This document shows, one piece after another, positions 30,848-35,854 of a DNA stretch of 35,854 nt. The DNA comes from Pseudolabrys sp. (GTDB taxonomy: Bacteria; Pseudomonadota; Alphaproteobacteria; Rhizobiales; Xanthobacteraceae): positions 1 to 35,854 of the forward strand of contig JAHBZF010000023.1 in assembly GCA_019635575.1 (NCBI GenBank), in the 5' to 3' direction. Within the stretch, counting starts at the first letter, position 1. The number at the start of each line of letters is the position of its first letter. The notes under the pieces are model-generated. The model searched no databases. It had not been told where the DNA came from and saw only the letters and a list, made by a program, of their open reading frames with translations. Both the position numbers and the translations under genes were made by a program.

Positions 30848-31843
30848 TTACTTCACGGCGAGTGCTTCTTCGATCAGCTTCTTGCCGTCAGAGACTTCCT
30901 CGCCGAACTGCTTGTAGGAGCTCTGCTGCGCGACTTTGAGCCACGCATCGTATTCGTCGTGCGACAGCGTCACGACCTCGACATTGTTCTTCTTGAAGGT
31001 CGCGACCATGTTGTCGTCGAGCTTCTTCGATTCCGTGGCGAAGTAGGTCTCCGACTTCTTGCCGGCGGCGCGCAGCGCCTCCTGCTGCGGCTTGGTCAGC
31101 CGGTCGAAGCTCTTCTTCGACATCAGCACCGGCTCGTACATGAACCACAGCGCGTTGTCGCCCGGCGCGGTGATGCACTTCACCTGCTCGTAGAGACGGA
31201 ACGAGACGAAGCTGCCGGTCGAGGTGTCGGTCGCATCGGCGACGCCGGTCTGCAGCGCGTTGTAGACTTCGTTCGACGGGATCGAGACGATCGACGCGCC
31301 GGCCTGCTGCCACATCGCGGCAAACGTGGGCCCGGCGGAACGGATCTTGAGGCCCTTCATGTCGTCCGGCTTGCGGATGCAGCCTTTCTTCGAGGCGACG
31401 GCGCCGGCAAGCCACGCATCGGCGAGCACGACGACGCCTGCCTTCTCGATCTTCGCCTTGATGTCCTTCATGAACGGCGAGTTGGTCATGCGCGCGGCGC
31501 GCTCATGGTTACGCACAAGACCGGGCATCAGCGTCGCGCCGAACGCGCGCACCTTGCCGCTGGCGTAGTCGAGCGGGAATGACGAAATGTCGAGCTGGCC
31601 GTTGACCATGGCGTTCCACTGATCATTCGGCTTGAACAGGGACGCACCGGGATAGACCTGAATGTCGAGCCCGACATTCGCCGCCTTCACCTCCTTGGCG
31701 ATGATCTGCACCATCTCGTCGCGCGGATCGCCCTTGCCGCCGGGAAACTGATGCGACGCTTTCAGCGTGACCTGCGCCTGCGCGGAAGCCGCCATCGCCA
31801 GAACGGCCGCGCCGCCGGCGAGCAGAGAAATAATGGATCGCAT
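30848..31843 (-). CDS. dctP: TRAP transporter substrate-binding protein, DctP-like
   Basis: This 331-residue periplasmic binding protein captures the TRAP substrate. A signal peptide covers about residues 1-23 (LLAGGAAVLAMAASAQAQ). The mature protein begins VTLKASHQFPGGKGDPRDEM. DDMKGLKIRSAGPTFAAMWQ carries the near-invariant arginine that salt-bridges the substrate carboxylate, and VSIPSNEVYNALQTGVADAT is a standard DctP block. The last part includes SKKSFDRLTKPQQEALRAAG. It is the first gene of the dctPQM-matA unit, and a terminator follows it. The best-known analogue is the rhizobial matPQM malonate uptake system. Malonate specificity is an inference from the linked decarboxylase. Confidence 0.93.
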   Translation of the reverse strand: MRSIISLLAGGAAVLAMAASAQAQVTLKASHQFPGGKGDPRDEMVQIIAKEVKAANVGLDIQVYPGASLFKPNDQWNAMVNGQLDISSFPLDYASGKVRAFGATLMPGLVRNHERAARMTNSPFMKDIKAKIEKAGVVVLADAWLAGAVASKKGCIRKPDDMKGLKIRSAGPTFAAMWQQAGASIVSIPSNEVYNALQTGVADATDTSTGSFVSFRLYEQVKCITAPGDNALWFMYEPVLMSKKSFDRLTKPQQEALRAAGKKSETYFATESKKLDDNMVATFKKNNVEVVTLSHDEYDAWLKVAQQSSYKQFGEEVSDGKKLIEEALAVK

Positions 31844-31946
31844 GCGTGTCCTCTCCCTCGTTTCTTGTCTGTGAATGCGGCATCAAGCCGCTTCGGGAGC
31901 AGACTGTAGCGGCCGAATGCCGCATCCGCCAAGCCCGTATCGAGCC

Positions 31947-31964
31947 ATGCGACCGAAGTCGCAT
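31947..31964. promoter_or_regulatory. Inverted repeat upstream of dctP, candidate operator
   Basis: ATGCGAC, spacer CGAA, GTCGCAT: a perfect 7-bp inverted repeat about 104 bp upstream of the dctP start. No regulator gene is next to the operon, so the protein that would bind is unknown. In the same 270-bp region there is also a GCGGC-ATCAA-GCCGC palindrome nearer the start. I could not identify a clear -35/-10 pair. Confidence 0.3.
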
Positions 31965-32061
31965 AGGCGGCCGCATCACAAGGCGCGGCGCCACATCATG
32001 GCGCACTGCAACATTGCAGACGATAGCCGTCCCGCCCGCGTTACGCGCATGCCGTCAAACG

Positions 32062-32090
32062 AAAAGCCCCGGCACGATGGCCGGGGCTTT
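32062..32090 (-). terminator. Intrinsic terminator after the Bug-type receptor gene
   Basis: AAAGCCCCGGC (32063-32073), loop ACGATG, GCCGGGGCTTT (32080-32090), with a four-base T-run on the minus strand. It lies 24 bp past the stop of the receptor gene. Confidence 0.78.
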
Positions 32091-32113
32091 CGCAGATTGC
32101 TGACGATGCGATC

Positions 32114-33085
32114 TCAGTCGATCTTGATATTGGCGTCCTTGACCACCTTTGCCCAGCGGCCGATCTCGCTCTTGACGAAAGTGCCCATCTGCCCGCCCGA
32201 CATCGACGGAATGTCCGAGCCGTTTTTCGCCCAGGCCGCCTTGATCGCGTCGGCGGTGAACGCCTTGTTGATCTCCTGGATCATCCGGTCGACGATCGGC
32301 TGCGGCGTGCCTTTCGGCGCCCACAGCGCATACCAGGTCGCCACCTCGAAATTGTTGAGGCCTGCTTCCTTCGCGGTCGGCACATTGGGAATGGCGGGCG
32401 AGCGCGCCGGCGCGGCAACCGCGAGCCCACGCAACGCGCCGCTGGAAATCTGCGTCGCCGAGGTGCCGAGACCGTCGAACATCAGATCGACATGGCCGGC
32501 GACGAGATCCTGCATCGCCGGGCCGGCGCCGCGATAGGGCACGTGATTGAACTTCGTGCCGGTCAAGGTCTGGAACAGCTCTCCGGCCAGATGATGCGTG
32601 GTGCCCGCACCGGCCGACGCGAAATTGAGCTTGCCGGGATTGGCTTTCGCGTAGGCGATCAGCTCGGCTAGCGTCTTGGCCTGCACGCGGCCGGGATGCA
32701 CGCTCACCGTCTGCGGCGGCCAGGCGATGATCGCGACCGGGATGAAATCGGTTTCGATATTGTAATCGAGTTTGGAATACAGCGCCGGTGCGATGGTGTG
32801 ATGCGCGGCACCGACGAAGAAGCTATAGCCATCCGGCGCAGCCTTCGCCGCATGCGACGCACCGATGGTACCGCCCGCGCCCGCCTTGTTCTCGATCAGC
32901 ACCCGCTGTCCGAGTTGCGCGTCGAGCTGCGCGGCCAGCGGACGGGCATAGGCATCGGTGCCGCCGCCCGCCGCAAACGGAACGACGAAGGTAATCGGCC
33001 GCGTCGGCCATTGCTGCGCGGCCGCCGGCACCGCCAGTACCACCGCTGCGATCATGCCGGCGAGACCGGCAGAAAACATCTTCAT
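32114..33085 (-). CDS. Bug family tripartite tricarboxylate transporter substrate-binding protein
   Basis: This 323-residue protein is a Bug-type periplasmic receptor (TctC/UPF0065). A signal peptide covers about residues 1-23 (FSAGLAGMIAAVVLAVPAAA). The mature start QQWPTRPITFVVPFAAGGGT and the block ENKAGAGGTIGASHAAKAAP are diagnostic. DFIPVAIIAWPPQ, NFASAGAGTTHHLAGELFQ and HVPYRGAGPAMQDLVAGHVD also match the family. The ATG at 33085 has AAGGAG 7 bp upstream; the TTG one codon earlier is too close to it. No TctA or TctB permease gene is adjacent, which is normal for Bug receptors, many of which are orphans. It is divergent from the CoA-transferase across 216 bp, so the two may handle the same organic acid. 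The ligand is unknown. Confidence 0.93.
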   Translation of the reverse strand: MKMFSAGLAGMIAAVVLAVPAAAQQWPTRPITFVVPFAAGGGTDAYARPLAAQLDAQLGQRVLIENKAGAGGTIGASHAAKAAPDGYSFFVGAAHHTIAPALYSKLDYNIETDFIPVAIIAWPPQTVSVHPGRVQAKTLAELIAYAKANPGKLNFASAGAGTTHHLAGELFQTLTGTKFNHVPYRGAGPAMQDLVAGHVDLMFDGLGTSATQISSGALRGLAVAAPARSPAIPNVPTAKEAGLNNFEVATWYALWAPKGTPQPIVDRMIQEINKAFTADAIKAAWAKNGSDIPSMSGGQMGTFVKSEIGRWAKVVKDANIKID

Positions 33086-33301
33086 CAATGCGCTCCTTGT
33101 TGGTTCCTCGCGGACGCCTGTGGCGCCTCATTGTCTTTGTGTCGCACCGTGCCATAGACGGCCGATGTCTCGGAAGCGCACGCGCCTGTGACAAAGAGGC
33201 CTCTGGACATGCCAACGCCGCGGCCCATCCCGCACGCTTGCGCGCCACGCCGCGCGGAGGCATAGCTGGGATCATCAGACGATCTGCGATGGAGCGATGA
33301 A

Positions 33302-34474
33302 ATGGCCGGCCCGCTGAGTGGTGTGCGTGTACTCGAACTGGCGCGGATTCTCGCCGGCCCCTGGGCCGGGCAGATCCTGGCCGACCTCGGCGCGGACGTG
33401 ATCAAGGTAGAGCGCAAGGGGCCGGGCGACGACACCCGCGCCTGGGGGCCGCCCTTCGTCGAGGGCGCGGACGGCAACCCGATCGGCTCTGCCTATTTCC
33501 ATTGCGCCAACCGCGGCAAGCGCTCGATCGAGGTCGACTTCGACACCGACGAGGGCAAGCGGATCATCCGCAAGCTGGCGCAGCAGTCCGACATCCTGAT
33601 CGAGAACTTCAAGGTCGGCGGCCTCGCCAAGTTCGGCCTCGACTACAAGAGCCTCGCGGCCGACTGCCCGCGGCTGATCTATTGCTCGGTCACCGGCTTC
33701 GGCCAGACCGGGCCTTACGCCAAGCGCGCCGGCTACGACCTGATGGCGCAGGGGATGGCGGGACTGATGGACATCACCGGCATGCCGGATGGCCCGCCGG
33801 TGAAAGTCGGCGGCGCGGTGTCGGACATCTTCACCGGCGTCTATTCGACGGTCGGCATTCTCGCGGCGCTGACGCAGCGCGAGAAAACCGGCAAGGGCGC
33901 CTATATCGATACCGCGCTGGTGGATTCCACCGTCGGCATCCTCGCCAATCAGGCGCTGAACTATCTGGTGTCGGGCAAGATCCCGCATCGTCTCGGCAAC
34001 GCGCACGCCAACATCGTGCCGTATCAGGAATTCCCGACCGCCGACGGCCATCTGATCATCGCCAGCGGCAACGACAGCCAGTTCCACAAACTGTGCGGCG
34101 TACTCGGCGCGCCGGAGATTTCCAGCAACCCCGACTATCAGAACAATGTCGGCCGGTTGTCGAACCGCGACAAGATCATCCCCGCGATCACCGCCTACAC
34201 GAAGAAGATGAAGCGCGACGATCTGCTCGCCAAGCTCGAAGCGGTCGGCGTGCCGGCCGGCCCGATCAACAATATCGAGCAGGTGTTCAACGACCCGCAG
34301 GTGATTCACCGTGGCATGCGGATCGACATGCCGAGCAAGGCCGCGAAGGCCGGCACGATCCCCGGCGTGCGAACGCCGATCGTCATCGATGGCGTGCCGC
34401 AATCGTCCGGCCGCCCTTCGCCGCTGCTCGGCGAGCACACCGCGGAAATTCTCAAGGAAATCGGCGAGGCGTAA
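33302..34474 (+). CDS. CaiB/BaiF (class III) CoA-transferase
   Basis: This 390-residue enzyme moves CoA between acyl groups, usually activating an organic acid with succinyl-, formyl- or acetyl-CoA as donor. It begins LSGVRVLELARILAGPWAGQ followed by ADLGADVIKVERKGPGDDTR, both typical of the family. The catalytic aspartate that forms the mixed anhydride is Asp146 in GYDLMAQ. Later blocks are GNAHANIVPYQEFPTADGHL and GVPAGPINNIEQVFNDPQV. GGAG lies about 8 bp before the ATG. It is divergent from a Bug receptor and 1.5 kb from the malonate-type TRAP operon on the opposite strand. Its acid substrate is not apparent. A role in activating the acid imported by the neighbouring transporters is possible, but unsupported by anything beyond position. 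Confidence 0.94.
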   Translation: MAGPLSGVRVLELARILAGPWAGQILADLGADVIKVERKGPGDDTRAWGPPFVEGADGNPIGSAYFHCANRGKRSIEVDFDTDEGKRIIRKLAQQSDILIENFKVGGLAKFGLDYKSLAADCPRLIYCSVTGFGQTGPYAKRAGYDLMAQGMAGLMDITGMPDGPPVKVGGAVSDIFTGVYSTVGILAALTQREKTGKGAYIDTALVDSTVGILANQALNYLVSGKIPHRLGNAHANIVPYQEFPTADGHLIIASGNDSQFHKLCGVLGAPEISSNPDYQNNVGRLSNRDKIIPAITAYTKKMKRDDLLAKLEAVGVPAGPINNIEQVFNDPQVIHRGMRIDMPSKAAKAGTIPGVRTPIVIDGVPQSSGRPSPLLGEHTAEILKEIGEA

Positions 34475-34484
34475 GCGGCGCTGC

Positions 34485-34515
34485 GATCCGGATCGGCCTC
34501 GCGCCGGTCCGGATC
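34485..34515. other. Long hairpin between convergent genes, no U-tract
   Basis: A 13-bp stem with one G-T pair: GATCCGGATCGGC (34485-34497), loop CTCGC, GCCGGTCCGGATC (34503-34515). It lies in the 45-bp gap between the CoA-transferase and PH-domain genes. Neither strand has a T-run, so it is an atypical terminator at best. Confidence 0.5.
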
Positions 34516-34519
34516 ATCT

Positions 34520-34990
34520 CTACCGGCTGGTGATGGCGCTGCGCAGCGCGATCGGATTGCCGATGCTCTTCATACGGATGATGCTGCCTTCATCCGAACC
34601 GGTGCCCATCACATTGATGGTGCCGTAGCCGAACAGACGACCGGCAATCGACTGCTCGACCTCCACCGACTGCACCTTATCCATGTTCATCTCGACGGTA
34701 CGGCGATTGATGAAGCCGACCTTGTAGATCACGCGCCGGTTCGTCACCGCGAATTCCGTGATCCAGCGCACGAACCACGCGTGCAGGAAGCTCGCGCAAA
34801 ACAACAGCAGCAACAGCGCCGCCGCGATCAGGCCGACGGTTCGTTGCTCGGGAAAGAATGCCTCGGCAGCGGTCCAGACCGCGCCGGCGAGGATGAGATA
34901 GACCAGCGAGCGCAGATAAATGGTCCAGTGCAGGCGGCCCATGCGCAGGATCGTCTCTCCGGGTTGCAGAACCGATGCGGCGTAGCTCAT
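34520..34990 (-). CDS. PH domain-containing membrane protein (bPH2/DUF304)
   Basis: This 156-residue protein has two membrane segments (LRSLVYLILAGAVWTAAEAF and LIAAALLLLLFCASFLHAWF) followed by a bacterial PH-like domain. The latter starts TEFAVTNRRVIYKVGFINRR and contains NMDKVQSVEVEQSIAGRLFG, and GTINVMGTGSDEG, all standard in the DUF304/bPH2 family. The function of these small proteins is not known. The ATG at 34990 follows directly on an LQPGETIL-type N-terminus. It is downstream of clpB on the same strand with about 90 bp and a palindromic repeat between, so co-transcription is uncertain. Confidence 0.9.
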   Translation of the reverse strand: MSYAASVLQPGETILRMGRLHWTIYLRSLVYLILAGAVWTAAEAFFPEQRTVGLIAAALLLLLFCASFLHAWFVRWITEFAVTNRRVIYKVGFINRRTVEMNMDKVQSVEVEQSIAGRLFGYGTINVMGTGSDEGSIIRMKSIGNPIALRSAITSR

Positions 34991-35031
34991 CTGGATAAAG
35001 TCTCGCGGCGATTCAATCAGGGGCGCAATAT

Positions 35032-35059
35032 GTCATGGCCCGCTTTCGCGGGCCATGAC
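35032..35059. repeat. Palindromic intergenic repeat (REP-like single unit)
   Basis: GTCATGGCCCGC (35032-35043), loop TTTC, GCGGGCCATGAC (35048-35059): a perfect 12-bp stem. Its GTCATG...CATGAC ends match the ends of the 27373-27460 element. It lies between clpB and the PH-domain gene, and a T-rich stretch follows on the plus strand only. Confidence 0.7.
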
Positions 35060-35082
35060 GAGAGTTATTTTTTATCGTGCGG

Positions 35083-35854
35083 TTACGCCGCTTTCGCCGC
35101 GACCGCTTTGCCGTTGAACGACAGGCCGTCCTTGTTCGCCGAGAGCGACACCGTCTCGCCATCCTTGATCGAGCCGGCGAGGATCATCTCCGCCAGCGGA
35201 TCCTGGACGTAACGCTGGATCACCCGCTTCAGCGGCCGCGCGCCGTAAGCCGGATCCCAGCCCTTGTCGGCGAGCCAGTCGCGCGCCTTGGCGTCGAGCG
35301 TCACGTCGATCTTGCGATCGGCGAGCAGCTTGCGCAGCCGGCCCATCTGGATGTCGACGATCCGCCCGATCTCGTTCTTCTGCAAACGATGGAACAGGAT
35401 GATCTCATCGACACGGTTGAGGAATTCCGGACGGAACGCCGAGCGCACCACCGTCATCACCTGATCGCGCACCTTGTCGGTGTCCTCGCCTTCCGGCTGG
35501 TTGACGAGGAAATCGGCACCGAGGTTCGACGTCATCACGATCAGCGTGTTGCGGAAGTCGACCGTGCGGCCCTGCCCGTCGGTGAGCCGCCCGTCGTCGA
35601 GCACTTGCAAGAGAACGTTGAACACGTCCGGATGCGCTTTCTCGATCTCGTCGAACAGGATCACCTGATAGGGCCGCCGCCGCACCGCCTCGGTCAGCGC
35701 CCCGCCCTCGTCGTAACCGACATAGCCCGGAGGCGCGCCGATCAGACGGGCGACGGAGTGCTTCTCCATGTACTCGGACATGTCGATGCGCAGCAGCGCC
35801 TGCTCGTCGTCGAACAGGAATTCCGCCAGTGCCTTGGTCAGCTCGGTCTTGCCG
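35083..35854 (-). CDS. clpB: ClpB disaggregase, C-terminal part (5' end outside window)
   Basis: This is the 3' end of clpB, the AAA+ chaperone that pulls proteins out of aggregates together with DnaK. About 256 of the usual 860-880 residues are present, covering most of the second nucleotide-binding domain. The right edge cuts just inside Walker A ([14 protein letters not shown]). The rest of the domain has [19 protein letters not shown], with the substrate-gripping pore loop GYVGYDEGG, Walker [15 protein letters not shown], sensor-1 [10 protein letters not shown] and the arginine finger in [32 protein letters not shown] is the usual C-terminal region, followed by a short Lys/Ala tail. A ClpA or ClpC paralogue is less likely because the [15 protein letters not shown] segment is ClpB-typical. 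The TAA stop is at 35083-35085. Confidence 0.95.
   Translation of the reverse strand, partial: GKTELTKALAEFLFDDEQALLRIDMSEYMEKHSVARLIGAPPGYVGYDEGGALTEAVRRRPYQVILFDEIEKAHPDVFNVLLQVLDDGRLTDGQGRTVDFRNTLIVMTSNLGADFLVNQPEGEDTDKVRDQVMTVVRSAFRPEFLNRVDEIILFHRLQKNEIGRIVDIQMGRLRKLLADRKIDVTLDAKARDWLADKGWDPAYGARPLKRVIQRYVQDPLAEMILAGSIKDGETVSLSANKDGLSFNGKAVAAKAA

Noticed and set aside
33086-33301. Short frames between the Bug receptor and CoA-transferase genes
   Set aside because: They overlap the divergent promoter region and run on into neighbouring genes in wrong frames.
1-35854. CRISPR array, prophage, insertion sequence or toxin-antitoxin module
   Set aside because: No regularly spaced direct repeats, transposase, integrase or toxin-like gene pair was seen; all larger frames have better explanations.

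Overview
The window is GC-rich, densely coding DNA from an alphaproteobacterium, most likely a Hyphomicrobiales (Rhizobiales) member of the Bradyrhizobium/Rhodopseudomonas/Pseudolabrys type. This rests on the trxB-LysR pair divergent from an Lrp gene, a PdhS/PleC-type histidine kinase, two phasins, single-domain CheY-like regulators, a tRNA-His of the alphaproteobacterial type (no G-1, A73) and an intergenic palindromic repeat I associate with Bradyrhizobium relatives. The genus is an inference. I see no prophage, insertion sequence, integrase or CRISPR array; it reads as ordinary chromosome with transport and catabolic modules.

Layout, left to right. 1-2110: 3' end of carB, then greA and a bidirectional terminator. 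2119-3414 (minus): an Lrp/AsnC regulator followed by a TSUP permease. 3654-5746 (plus): trxB and a LysR gene, then a 3' segment ending in two hairpins. 6061-9145: an intradiol ring-cleavage dioxygenase and a secreted L,D-transpeptidase. 9230-10656 (minus): tRNA-His and two phasin genes. 10898-14787 (plus): a large soluble PAS histidine kinase and a DUF1194 protein. 14988-19798 (plus): a ferric-iron type binding protein and fused permease, then an AsmA-family protein. 19805-22688 (minus): potG-potH-potI polyamine-type ABC genes, each overlapping the next by 4 bp. 22761-23944 (minus): two paralogous CheY-like regulators. 24044-25543 (minus): glpD. 25778-27356 (plus): a class I glutamine amidotransferase and an SDR enzyme. 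27492-31843 (minus): a TRAP transporter (dctP, dctQ, dctM) and malonyl-CoA decarboxylase. 32114-34474: a Bug-type solute receptor divergent from a CaiB/BaiF CoA-transferase. 34520-35854 (minus): a PH-domain membrane protein and the 3' end of clpB.

How the genes work together. The clearest pathway is 27492-31843: TRAP uptake of a substrate, probably malonate, coupled to decarboxylation of malonyl-CoA. The gene order matches a matPQM-matA arrangement, but no malonyl-CoA synthetase is visible. The iron importer lacks its ATPase gene and the polyamine importer lacks its binding protein, so both must borrow a part encoded elsewhere. The phasins point to polyhydroxyalkanoate storage.

I did not find a clearly new defence or mobile system. 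The best leads are a palindromic repeat read as the N-terminal segment of PotG, with a second copy 0.7 kb away; the malonate operon without matB; tandem single-domain regulators sharing a C-terminal YYGPxPR tail; a possible sRNA 3' of the LysR gene; and an uncharacterised amidotransferase-SDR gene pair.
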